IMG/VR virus record: IMGVR_UViG_3300032782_000031 | Span: 1 to 21,972 of that record | Source: a virus | DNA length: 21,972 nucleotides | Strand: one strand, 5' to 3' | In this document: positions 1-4,430 of the stretch, piece after piece | Position numbering within the stretch: position 1 is the first letter of the stretch | How the letters are laid out: every line of letters starts with the position of its first letter | Program-made: the position numbers and the translations under genes | The notes under the pieces: model-generated | Told to the model about the DNA's origin: nothing | What the model saw: only the letters and a program-made list of their open reading frames with translations | Databases searched by the model: none

Positions 1-354
1 GTCTTTATAGACGAGCAATGCGCAACGGATTGCTATTTCGACACGCTGCTCAGTAGAAATGACAGGCAGATCGATCTTGCGCAGCGTAGTGAGCGTTTTA
101 ACTCCGCACTTGAGTTGCCCTTCGCGTGCGACGATTTCTCCTTCCGCCTCCCAAAGCTGCGGATCTTTTAGATTGGCCTGGATTGGGTTCATGAACGCAG
201 CGAGCAATGGGTGCTCATAGGCATGGATTACGCCATCGGTGCATAGGCCTCCATAACCATAGGCGGTATGGGTGACGCCTTCACCCCACTGTGTCTCGTT
301 TCGCATTCCGCGCCGCGTGTATCCTTCCTTGTCTGTGAGCTTGTAGAGTTTCAT
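1..354 (-). CDS. Partial copy 1 of a tandemly duplicated phage protein (left copy, cut by window edge)
   Basis: This minus-strand gene starts with ATG at 354 and runs off the left edge after 118 codons, so its C-terminus is not visible. A purine-rich site (GAGAGG) precedes the ATG at normal spacing. The protein begins MKLYKLTDKEGYTRRG and is collinear, with no gaps, with the first 118 residues of the next gene on the same strand. I count about 13 amino-acid differences, all in residues 9-76, and none after residue 77. The segment GLCTDGVIHAYEHPL resembles a family of small phage-borne proteins with a conserved N-terminal domain and an Ala-rich helical tail, possibly DUF7666-like. That family assignment is from memory and no function is known. 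The visible part has no catalytic motif. Whether this copy also has an Ala/Trp tail lies outside the window. Confidence 0.85.
   Translation of the reverse strand, partial: MKLYKLTDKEGYTRRGMRNETQWGEGVTHTAYGYGGLCTDGVIHAYEHPLLAAFMNPIQANLKDPQLWEAEGEIVAREGQLKCGVKTLTTLRKIDLPVISTEQRVEIAIRCALLVYKD
1..354. repeat. Direct repeat, left copy (partner 745-1098)
   Basis: Positions 1-354 align without indels to 745-1098 at an offset of 744. The first 127 bases are identical, including synonymous sites; differences appear only from position 128 on. The left end of the repeat is beyond the window. Confidence 0.95.
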
Positions 355-372
355 TGCATTCCTCTCTGCAGG

Positions 373-401
373 ATATTAATCGACATACCTTTTATGCGCA
401 A
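373..401 (-). promoter_or_regulatory. Sigma70-like promoter for copy 1 of the duplicated gene
   Basis: Read on the minus strand, TTGCGC (396-401) and TAATAT (373-378) are separated by exactly 17 bases. The -10 lies about 19 bases upstream of the ATG at 354. The spacer contains a 15-base block (379-393) that is identical to one at 1128-1142 upstream of copy 2. The shared block and the correct spacing in both copies support a real promoter. Confidence 0.6.
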
Positions 402-432
402 CAACCCAACAATAAACGATTCTGCGAATTCC

Positions 433-1098
433 TTAGTTGACCACAGATTGGATAATGGAGAGCAGGTCGATTGCCGCCGCCGCCTCCGCCGCCTCCGCCG
501 CCGCCTCCCACGCCGCCGCCGCCGCCGCCTCCGCCTCCGCCTCCCACGCTGCCTCCGCCTCCGCCTCCTCCCACGCCGCCGCCTCCCACGCCGCCGCCGC
601 CGCCGCCTCCGCCGCCGCCCACGCCGCCCTCGCCGCCGCCTTCGCCGCCGCCGCCTCCGCCTCCGCCGCCTCCGCCGCCGCCGCCGCCTCCGCCGATCTG
701 TCTTTTCCGGAAATCCAATTCTCTGCCCATTGGAGAAAATTGGGGTCTTTATAGACGAGCAATGCGCAACGGATTGCTATTTCGACACGCTGCTCAGTAG
801 AAATGACAGGCAGATCGATCTTGCGCAGCGTAGTGAGCGTTTTAACTCCGCACTTGAGTTGCCCTTCGCGTACGACGACTTCTCCTTCGGCTTCCCATAG
901 TTGCGGATCTTTCAGATTAGCGTGACTCGAATTCATGAATGCAGCGAGCAGCGGGTGCTCGTATGCATGGATTACGCCATCGGTGCATAGGCCTCCAGTA
1001 CCGGATGCTGTGTGCGCGATGCCAGCACCCCACTGCGTCTCATTCTCCATCCCGCGCCGCGTATAGCCGTCCTGATCGGTAAGTTTGTAGAGTTTCAC
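433..1098 (-). CDS. Copy 2 of the tandem duplicate: conserved N-terminal domain plus Ala/Glu/Trp-rich helical tail
   Basis: This is a 221-residue minus-strand gene with a GTG start at 1098. AAGGAG lies about 10 bases upstream, and the start aligns exactly with the ATG of copy 1. Residues 1-134 form the conserved domain (MKLYKLTDQDGYTRRG..., CTDGVIHAYEHPLL, LWEAEGE, STEQRVEIAIRCALLVY). Residues 135-209 are almost only Ala, Glu and Trp with a single Lys and Arg, and Trp at irregular spacing. This should form one long helix or coiled coil. The last 12 residues return to normal composition. The minus frame is real because the conserved domain reads straight into the tail. The poly-Pro, poly-Gly and Ala/Ser readings of the same DNA are shadows. 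The family seems to be phage-associated, DUF7666-like at best, and its function is unknown. The triplet tract may change length by slippage. Confidence 0.88.
   Translation of the reverse strand: MKLYKLTDQDGYTRRGMENETQWGAGIAHTASGTGGLCTDGVIHAYEHPLLAAFMNSSHANLKDPQLWEAEGEVVVREGQLKCGVKTLTTLRKIDLPVISTEQRVEIAIRCALLVYKDPNFLQWAENWISGKDRSAEAAAAAEAAEAEAAAAKAAARAAWAAAEAAAAAAWEAAAWEEAEAEAAWEAEAEAAAAAAWEAAAEAAEAAAAIDLLSIIQSVVN
473..695. repeat. GC-rich triplet (GCC/TCC) low-complexity tract
   Basis: About 220 bases are built almost entirely from gcc, tcc and cac triplets on the plus strand. All three frames on one or both strands stay open, giving artefactual poly-Pro, Ala/Ser/His and poly-Gly readings. 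In the true minus frame the tract encodes the Ala/Glu/Trp tail of the 433-1098 gene. It is a likely site for replication slippage and for assembly error. Confidence 0.95.
745..1098. repeat. Direct repeat, right copy (partner 1-354)
   Basis: This is the right-hand copy of the tandem duplication and covers the N-terminal domain of the 433-1098 gene. The identical stretch (745-871) encodes the end of the conserved domain. The diverged stretch encodes its N-terminal half. This pattern suggests recent duplication or gene conversion limited to one half. Confidence 0.95.
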
Positions 1099-1124
1099 TT
1101 TAATGATTCTCCTTGTCGATTAGG

Positions 1125-1153
1125 ATTATCGACATACCTTTTCAGGAATGCAA
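1125..1153 (-). promoter_or_regulatory. Sigma70-like promoter for copy 2 of the duplicated gene
   Basis: On the minus strand, TTGCAT (1148-1153) and GATAAT (1125-1130) flank a 17-base spacer that includes the block shared with the copy 1 promoter. The -10 is about 26 bases upstream of the GTG at 1098. Each copy thus appears to be transcribed on its own rather than only by read-through. Confidence 0.6.
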
Positions 1154-1218
1154 GGATTATTTTCCGCAAATGCGATTATTCTGTGAAAATCTCCCGGGAG
1201 CCCATTCTGAGCCTATTT

Positions 1219-1437
1219 ATGATGGTCTTCGCAGTGCAACCAGAAACGGGAACGAAGGGACGAGGAAAGGCCCTGCGGACTCCTCGGCAGCTCCAGGAGA
1301 AGATTGTGGCGTGCATGTGGGGATATTTGTCCCGCTTGGCGCCAGAGGAGCGCAGAGGCGTATACGATGCGGTCTGTACTGAGATTGAGGCGAGGCTTGC
1401 GCCAGCCGTCCAGAAAAAGAGATCGAAAGCGGCCTGA
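1219..1437 (+). CDS. Small hypothetical protein (uncertain)
   Basis: This is a possible 72-residue plus-strand gene. The clearest part is TPRQLQEKIVACMWGYLS followed by LAPEERRGVYDAVCTEIEARLA and a basic end (QKKRSKAA). That composition fits a small helical protein. The start is unclear. ATG 1219 (or 1222) has GGGAG only 18 bases upstream, which is too far for a good site. GTG 1183 is in frame but also lacks one. The ORF runs divergently from the duplicated minus-strand genes and is followed by a long gene-free stretch. No family was recognised. It is listed because the amino-acid composition looks protein-like and no better gene occupies the DNA. Confidence 0.45.
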   Translation: MMVFAVQPETGTKGRGKALRTPRQLQEKIVACMWGYLSRLAPEERRGVYDAVCTEIEARLAPAVQKKRSKAA

Positions 1438-1485
1438 TTTTATTTGCATTATTTATCGATCTCTGGCAATCTGTTTTTGGCCCGA

Positions 1486-1563
1486 GAATCCAGCCCGGGG
1501 TGAGATGTTGGTAGCGTCTTGCCCCAATCCCCTACCAGGGAGGCTTGATTAAAGGCTGGATTC
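1486..1563. ncRNA. Candidate structured RNA element (perfect 10-bp closing stem)
   Basis: GAATCCAGCC (1486-1495) is perfectly complementary to GGCTGGATTC (1554-1563). Inside it, TGGTAG (1509-1514) pairs perfectly with CTACCA (1532-1537), and GGGG (1497-1500) can pair with a C run. The 78-nt span is close to tRNA size, but I cannot fit an anticodon arm or a T-loop consensus, so I do not call a tRNA. It could be a small RNA, a processed leader or a protein-binding site. There is no trailing T run, so it is not an ordinary terminator. Confidence 0.35.
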
Positions 1564-1676
1564 CGAAACTAAACGGGCATCAACCCCTTTATTTTCCCAT
1601 CCATTTCAACGCAGTTTGCAACGGGAATTGTTGCCCGGAGTTGCTGCCGCCTGCCCTTGTGGGTTGCGTCGCCGCT

Positions 1677-1708
1677 CAAGCCTTCCGGAATCCAGCATTC
1701 AAGGTTTG
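1677..1708. other. Imperfect stem-loop upstream of the small-gene operon
   Basis: CAAGCCTT (1677-1684) pairs with AAGGTTTG (1701-1708) with one G-U wobble. The 16-base loop contains another GAATCCAGC. It lies 54 bases before the ATG of the zinc-ribbon gene at 1762 and may be part of the leader or an operator. Confidence 0.3.
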
Positions 1709-1761
1709 AGATGCTGTAGTTTAAACAGGAGAGATCGAGAGCGCTCGAAAGGATAAACGAA

Positions 1762-1926
1762 ATGGGAAAAAGACCAGGTCGTAAAATTCTTTGCAATTTA
1801 TGCAATCACACTACCGTGGAAGGTGCTCCGCGTGTGATGAAGTTCCTGCTGTTTTTCTTCTGCCCGAAATGTTGGCAAGATAGAAGGAAATGCGAGGAGT
1901 TTATGAGGAGTATTGCGCATGGCTAA
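1762..1926 (+). CDS. Small zinc-ribbon protein (54 aa)
   Basis: This 54-residue gene starts with ATG at 1762, with AAAGGA at good spacing. The protein starts MGKRPGRKILCNLCNHT and has two CxxC pairs, CNLC (residues 11-14) and CPKC (residues 34-37), separated by a hydrophobic stretch (VMKFLLFFF). Two CxxC knuckles at this distance are typical of a small zinc ribbon that binds nucleic acid or a protein partner. The C-terminus is basic and helical (CWQDRRKCEEFMRSIAHG). The stop overlaps the start of the next gene by 8 bases, so the two are probably translationally coupled. The family is unknown. It is first in a run of five small plus-strand genes. Confidence 0.7.
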   Translation: MGKRPGRKILCNLCNHTTVEGAPRVMKFLLFFFCPKCWQDRRKCEEFMRSIAHG

Positions 1927-2161
1927 TGGGAAGCAAAAACCAAAGCGCAACATGAACATAAACTGGGGCAAGCCGATGCCTGTAGTCGGCGTCGGCACGC
2001 CCACCCGCTGGGATATACTGCTCAAGCGCCTCGGCATTACGGAGATCGAAGCAATCAACCACCCCGTTGCCAAGCAGTGGGCCCGGCAGCATCGCAACAG
2101 CGCCTATATCCCTGAGGAGATCCTTAAAGCTTGGGGATTGGATAGCGCAGGAAGGGATTAA
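1919..2161 (+). CDS. Hypothetical protein (80 aa), possible DNA-binding helical protein
   Basis: An upstream in-frame TTG at 1913 is possible, but GAGGAG (1905-1910) would then be only 2 bases away. ATG 1919 leaves 8 bases and is preferred. The protein has a basic N-terminus (MANGKQKPKRN) and a Gly/Pro-rich segment (GKPMPVVGVGTPTRWD). A helical region follows (ILLKRLGITEIEAINHP, EEILKAWGLD). The helices and basic start could suit a small nucleic-acid-binding role, but no family is recognised. It overlaps the preceding zinc-ribbon gene by 8 bases, and the following gene starts 3 bases after its stop, so all are in one operon. Confidence 0.7.
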   Translation: MANGKQKPKRNMNINWGKPMPVVGVGTPTRWDILLKRLGITEIEAINHPVAKQWARQHRNSAYIPEEILKAWGLDSAGRD

Positions 2162-2164
2162 AAC

Positions 2165-2392
2165 ATGGAACAACCAATTCAGCAAATGCTATTAGAGATG
2201 CACATCGAAGTTCTAGAAAAGAAGATTTCGATTGCTACTAATGCGCTAAAGGGGTTGCAGGGATTACTGCAACTTCTCATGGGCCGAGCTGATGTCCCAG
2301 AGGAAGTTAAGGCAGCGTATAAGGAAAATCATCGCTGGATAGCTGCCGAGCACGCCTTGCAAGAATGTGAAGGAAAGGAGAACCATGGATAA
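2165..2392 (+). CDS. Hypothetical small helical protein (75 aa)
   Basis: The start is ATG 2165 with AGGAAGGG upstream. The protein is predicted to be almost entirely helical. An amphipathic N-terminal helix (MEQPIQQMLLEMHIEVLEKK) leads into a leucine-rich stretch (NALKGLQGLLQLLMG) and a charged end. It has no cysteines, signal peptide or transmembrane segment. The leucine spacing could support a coiled-coil dimer. The gene starts 3 bases after the previous stop and overlaps the start of the next gene by 8 bases. The function is unknown, and its place among early-type small phage genes is the only context. Confidence 0.7.
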   Translation: MEQPIQQMLLEMHIEVLEKKISIATNALKGLQGLLQLLMGRADVPEEVKAAYKENHRWIAAEHALQECEGKENHG

Positions 2393-2558
2393 CCGGAAGA
2401 TTTATAAAGCCTGCGCAGACGGGGACATAATCTACATCGGCGGGAACAATGAAGATGATGCGTACGTCCGTATATGTAACTTCTTTGGATACATTCCAAG
2501 ATATCTTGTGAAACTGGTCGAAGTTCCCGGCGTGCCAGACGGAGAGGAGTTAATGTGA
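2385..2558 (+). CDS. Hypothetical small protein (57 aa)
   Basis: I chose ATG 2385 because AAGGAG (2375-2380) sits just before it. The in-frame ATG at 2367 has no such site and would give six extra residues. The protein (MDNRKIYKACADGDIIYIGG...) has alternating hydrophobic residues in DGDIIYIGG and RYLVKLVEVPG. That suggests a small alpha/beta or all-beta fold. It overlaps the end of the preceding gene by 8 bases and shares one base with the next start (TGATG), which implies translational coupling. No family is recognised. Confidence 0.65.
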   Translation: MDNRKIYKACADGDIIYIGGNNEDDAYVRICNFFGYIPRYLVKLVEVPGVPDGEELM

Positions 2559-2860
2559 TGGATAAGCATCAGTTTGTTTCTTTAGTCAGGCGACCTGGAT
2601 TTTGCAAATTCTGTGGGGGCAACAGAGAGGCGCATTACTCTATCGGTAATAAAAATCCTGGTATTCATATCGACTGGGTGCGCGGCGACGTCGAGATTCA
2701 ACGCAGCTCGCTTATTGATTTAGTCTCCTTTCGGAATGGAACCTGCGAGTCTGCGATATTTTTCGGGACCGCAATAAGATCCCGCGAAGACATGGGATTG
2801 GTCAATGAAGTTTCAGTGGCTTACTCGTGCAATGCGGCACATGGGCACGCATCGCCGTGA
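2558..2860 (+). CDS. Hypothetical protein with one CxxC knuckle (100 aa)
   Basis: ATG 2558 is used because GAGGAG lies about 8 bases upstream. The GTG at 2555 is in frame but too close. The N-terminus carries one CxxC (FCKFCGGNREAHY, about residues 16-28) with a nearby His, a possible zinc knuckle. The rest is mixed with no known motif. The last 59 bases overlap the end of the convergent minus-strand zinc-finger gene (2802-2975). The C-terminal residues (SCNAAHGHASP) lie within that overlap and look less protein-like. This convergent overlap is real on both strands as the sequence stands. No function is assigned. Confidence 0.6.
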   Translation: MDKHQFVSLVRRPGFCKFCGGNREAHYSIGNKNPGIHIDWVRGDVEIQRSSLIDLVSFRNGTCESAIFFGTAIRSREDMGLVNEVSVAYSCNAAHGHASP

Positions 2861-2975
2861 CGCCGAAGTTCTTCCCGCACCATTGGCACGGGTGTGGTTT
2901 CGCCGGCCTTCCGCCGCGCCTGGTCTTACGCATGGCGTTTAGCGCACGGGCCGCTGCCGTTGAGTCGAGAATCAT
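2802..2975 (-). CDS. Small C2HC zinc-finger protein (57 aa)
   Basis: This short minus-strand gene has ATG at 2975 and AGAGGG 7 bases upstream. It begins one base after the stop of the preceding gene in the operon. The protein has a basic linker (RKTRRGGRPAKPHP) followed by CQWCGKNFGVTAMRAHVPHC. This gives C30, C33, H45 and C49 (or H48), a C2HC/C2H2-type finger with the spacing of a single classical finger. Single-finger proteins with a basic Gly/Arg/Pro arm occur in phages and may bind DNA, though no target is known. The gene is last in a four-gene minus-strand operon and overlaps the convergent gene 2558-2860 by 59 bases. The zinc-binding pattern is clear, but the function is not. Confidence 0.75.
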   Translation of the reverse strand: MILDSTAAARALNAMRKTRRGGRPAKPHPCQWCGKNFGVTAMRAHVPHCTSKPLKLH

Positions 2976-2976
2976 G

Positions 2977-3198
2977 CTATATCCCTCTCAACGATCCAAC
3001 ATGTGTTTTATCGAACGATTTTGGATACCCAAACCATTCTCCGTCATCGGGAAGAAGATTTGCAGCATATCCTCTATATCGCCCCAATATCAACCCTGAG
3101 TGCACTCCGATAACATCGAAATACACATATTCTTCCGGATGCACGCGGGCGTAAATCTCCCGCGATACCGGACCAACTTTTTCTATTGTTGCTTCCAT
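2977..3198 (-). CDS. Hypothetical protein (73 aa)
   Basis: The start is ATG 3198 with GGAGGG 7 bases upstream. An in-frame ATG at 3213 is less well placed. The protein (MEATIEKVGPVSREIYARVH...) contains several beta-like segments, EYVYFDVIGVHSG and LILGRYRGYAANLLPDDGEW. It has no cysteines and no membrane segment. It is third in the minus-strand operon, with about 30 bases after the previous stop and one base before the next start. No family is recognised. The aromatic- and Gly-rich composition suggests a small folded beta domain. Confidence 0.7.
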   Translation of the reverse strand: MEATIEKVGPVSREIYARVHPEEYVYFDVIGVHSGLILGRYRGYAANLLPDDGEWFGYPKSFDKTHVGSLRGI

Positions 3199-3229
3199 TT
3201 TGCTTCCCTCCATGCGGCTATGCCGCTAG

Positions 3230-3409
3230 CTACTCGACTGCATACAGCCACCCATTGACGCGGATGTACTCTTGAGCATCCACATCCCAAGCTCTAAAAG
3301 TATCGTCCAGGTCGGTATCTGGCTTCACGAGGAGGTACATCTCGTGATCGGTAGCAGTAGCTACGATCCCCCTCGTATACCCTTGCTCTCTTGCTGCGTT
3401 ATCGCTCAT
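3230..3409 (-). CDS. Hypothetical protein (59 aa)
   Basis: This is a clear short gene: ATG at 3409 with GAGGAG 6 bases upstream, and TAG at 3230-3232. The protein begins MSDNAAREQGYTRGIVATAT and continues with HEMYLLVKPDTDLDD, FRAWDVDAQEYIRVNGW and LYAVE. It is acidic, with beta-strand-like segments. It starts 3 bases after the ParB-like gene's stop and is probably co-translated with it. It resembles many small phage accessory proteins, but I recognise no family and assign no function. Confidence 0.75.
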   Translation of the reverse strand: MSDNAAREQGYTRGIVATATDHEMYLLVKPDTDLDDTFRAWDVDAQEYIRVNGWLYAVE

Positions 3410-3412
3410 ATC

Positions 3413-3751
3413 TCACTCCTCGATTCCGTATTGCTCCGCGATGTCTGCAGGGACCATCGACAGAATTGTTTGCACTTCGCGCTCACCAACATCCATCGCG
3501 TCTTCGCAGATCTCTTCCCATTCCTGCTCCAGTTCCGGACAGAGATCGAACAGATCGACACATGGCAATTCGGTAAGTCCGCGCTCGAGCATCAGCCATG
3601 CCGCCCGACGATGCACCCCGGTAACCTGGATACTTCCGAGCAGTACCACGGGAGCACCGATGTAGCCATTGGCCTCCATGCTGAGAGCAATGGAGGCCAC
3701 TTTCTCCTGATCTTTTACTTCGTGGCGCGGATAGCAATCTTGTGCTGTCAT
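3413..3751 (-). CDS. ParB/sulfiredoxin-fold-like protein (112 aa)
   Basis: ATG 3751 is preceded by GAGGT on the minus strand. The middle of the protein reads KVASIALSMEANGYIGAPVV, then IQVTGVHRRAAWLML, then LTELPCVDL. This is the order of the ParB N-terminal-like fold: a helix-forming 'positions to consider' segment, a hydrophobic strand, the G-x-HRR-AA motif in place of GERR, and a closing strand. In phages, stand-alone domains of this type occur as putative nucleases or NTP-binding regulators. Here the C-terminal part (residues 68-112) is acidic and helical, with no DNA-binding HTH as in true ParB. It is the first gene of the minus-strand operon and lies next to the divergent control region. 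The fold call is moderately sure, the biochemical role is not. Confidence 0.6.
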   Translation of the reverse strand: MTAQDCYPRHEVKDQEKVASIALSMEANGYIGAPVVLLGSIQVTGVHRRAAWLMLERGLTELPCVDLFDLCPELEQEWEEICEDAMDVGEREVQTILSMVPADIAEQYGIEE

Positions 3752-3772
3752 AACCTCACCTCACTGATGTTT

Positions 3773-3792
3773 GGGCGGCTTCCGCGCCGCCC
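3773..3792 (-). promoter_or_regulatory. GC-rich stem-loop in the leader of the minus-strand operon
   Basis: GGGCGGC (3773-3779) and GCCGCCC (3786-3792) form a perfect 7-bp stem with a 6-base loop. It ends 22 bases before the ParB-like start at 3751. There is no T run on either side, so it is more likely a leader hairpin or protein site than a terminator. Confidence 0.5.
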
Positions 3793-3814
3793 CTGAGACT
3801 GTCAGTGCCTCACG

Positions 3815-3900
3815 CCAACTCACTAATCGCCTTGCCACATCATCAAGCTACGTACGAGTTGGTAACGCCTCACTTGATGTACCACATTTCTAAGATGTGA
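3815..3900. promoter_or_regulatory. Cluster of inverted repeats between the divergent operons (candidate operators)
   Basis: Three separate dyads lie in the divergent intergenic region: CCAACTC (3815-3821) with GAGTTGG (3856-3862), CATCAAG (3841-3847) with CTTGATG (3873-3879), and CACAT with ATGTG in 3884-3900. They are interleaved rather than nested, so they cannot form one RNA hairpin. Binding sites for regulators of both operons are more plausible. I cannot identify the protein. Confidence 0.35.
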
Positions 3901-3917
3901 CTGTATTACTCTAGGGA

Positions 3918-3948
3918 TTGACATCGCAAAAACGCGAAATGCTACCCT
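3918..3948 (+). promoter_or_regulatory. Sigma70-like extended -10 promoter for the plus-strand operon
   Basis: A perfect -35 (TTGACA, 3918-3923) is followed 19 bases later by TACCCT (3943-3948), preceded by TGC, an extended -10. The long spacer would be tolerated because of the TG motif. It drives rightward into the gene at 4021. Confidence 0.65.
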
Positions 3949-3954
3949 AATGCC

Positions 3955-3972
3955 GTTCCCAAAGCTGGGAAC
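3955..3972 (+). promoter_or_regulatory. Perfect dyad just downstream of the promoter (operator or leader hairpin)
   Basis: GTTCCC (3955-3960) and GGGAAC (3967-3972) are a perfect inverted repeat around AAAGCT. They begin 7 bases after the -10, so they overlap the expected transcription start. This is a classic place for a repressor site or a 5'-end stabilising hairpin. Confidence 0.45.
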
Positions 3973-4020
3973 TCGCTGGAATGTCAGTAGCGGTATCCGG
4001 ACGATAAACAGGAGGAAAGC

Positions 4021-4239
4021 ATGTCACATCTGATTCAATTCCCCGCCGGCAGATCTCTCGCAATCCAATCTGCAGTCCACCGCAACCTCGCGAAGGTCGC
4101 TGCCGAGTCTAATCCCGATACCGTTCGCCCGAAATTCAACGGAGCTGGCTGCGGATACAAGAAAATCTGCGCCTGGTGCGGGTCCAAAATCGAACCCTCC
4201 GACACCGTCTGCTGGAATTGCAGAGGCCGCATACGATGA
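4021..4239 (+). CDS. Zinc-ribbon protein (72 aa)
   Basis: ATG 4021 has a strong AGGAGG 5 bases upstream and follows the extended -10 promoter. The C-terminal half holds a zinc ribbon: CAWC (about residues 51-54) and CWNC (65-68), embedded in KKICAWCGSKIEPSDTVCWN. This double CxxC with an intervening turn is like the short 'zinc-ribbon' tails of many prokaryotic proteins. The N-terminal half (MSHLIQFPAGRSLAIQ...) has no known motif. The stop overlaps the next start (ATGA), so the two are likely coupled. A role in DNA, RNA or protein binding is possible, but no function is proven. Confidence 0.75.
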   Translation: MSHLIQFPAGRSLAIQSAVHRNLAKVAAESNPDTVRPKFNGAGCGYKKICAWCGSKIEPSDTVCWNCRGRIR

Positions 4240-4412
4240 ACAATTCTCAAATCCATCAATCCTCTGATTTTAATAGAGATAAAGAGCAAGATCGCTGCCT
4301 TTACTGCAATCATCCCGATGATCACTACATCACCTGCCAGGAAATGATTGGCTGCGTCCTCTGCGCCAGAGTAAAGTGCGATTGCCTCAATTTGTCGACC
4401 TCGGAGGATTAA
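4236..4412 (+). CDS. Cysteine-rich putative zinc-binding protein (58 aa)
   Basis: ATG 4236 overlaps the preceding stop (ATGA). The protein is 58 residues, with a polar N-terminus and a Cys/His-rich core: CLYCNHPDDHYITC followed by GCVLCARVKCDC. That makes seven Cys and two His within about 34 residues, enough for one or two zinc sites. It ends before the TerS-like gene, and its last codons contain GGAGG, which is too distant to serve that gene. The pattern suggests a compact treble-clef or knuckle-type zinc protein. The family and role are unknown. Confidence 0.65.
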   Translation: MNNSQIHQSSDFNRDKEQDRCLYCNHPDDHYITCQEMIGCVLCARVKCDCLNLSTSED

Positions 4413-4424
4413 AAGCGCTACACT
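4395..4424 (+). promoter_or_regulatory. Putative promoter placing the transcript start at the terS-like GTG
   Basis: TACACT (4419-4424) is a good -10 element. Six bases separate it from the GTG at 4431, the distance expected when transcription starts at the start codon. A weak -35 (TCGACC, 4395-4400, 4 of 6 matches) lies 18 bases before it. It is located inside the end of the preceding gene. Confidence 0.4.
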
Positions 4425-4430
4425 CATCCT

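Larger units (their letters stand above)
1438..1761. other. Gene-free region with several inverted repeats
   Basis: I see no convincing gene on either strand in these 324 bases. The minus-strand ORF at 1569-1805 has no matching start context and overlaps the start of the next gene. The region is rich in dyads: the 78-nt element at 1486-1563, a GCAAC/GTTGC hairpin near 1617-1633, and an 8-bp stem (one G-U) at 1677-1708. The string GAATCCAGC occurs at 1486 and near 1688, and its complement at 1555. The promoter for the downstream small-gene operon probably lies here, but I cannot place it. Confidence 0.5.

Noticed and set aside
473-695. CRISPR array or minisatellite in the GC-rich tract
   Set aside because: No regular repeat-spacer pattern; it is a coding triplet tract.
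392-800. Long plus-strand poly-Pro and Ala/Ser ORFs and a minus-strand poly-Gly ORF across the GC-rich tract
   Set aside because: They arise because the gcc/tcc repeat stays open in most frames. Only the minus frame joined to the conserved domain (433-1098) is supported by its duplicate.
1486-1563. tRNA gene at the 78-nt structured element
   Set aside because: Size and closing stem are suggestive, but there is no T-loop consensus, anticodon arm or CCA-adjacent acceptor of 7 bp.
1569-1805. Minus-strand 78-residue ORF in the gene-free region
   Set aside because: Its start lies inside the zinc-ribbon gene at 1762 without a ribosome site, and the sequence shows no family features.
1913-2161. 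TTG 1913 as start for the 80-residue protein
   Set aside because: Only 2 bases would separate it from GAGGAG; ATG 1919 has normal spacing.
3950-4033. 27-residue ORF starting at ATG 3950 in the promoter region
   Set aside because: The ATG lies next to the -10 element, so it is probably not transcribed, and there is no ribosome site.
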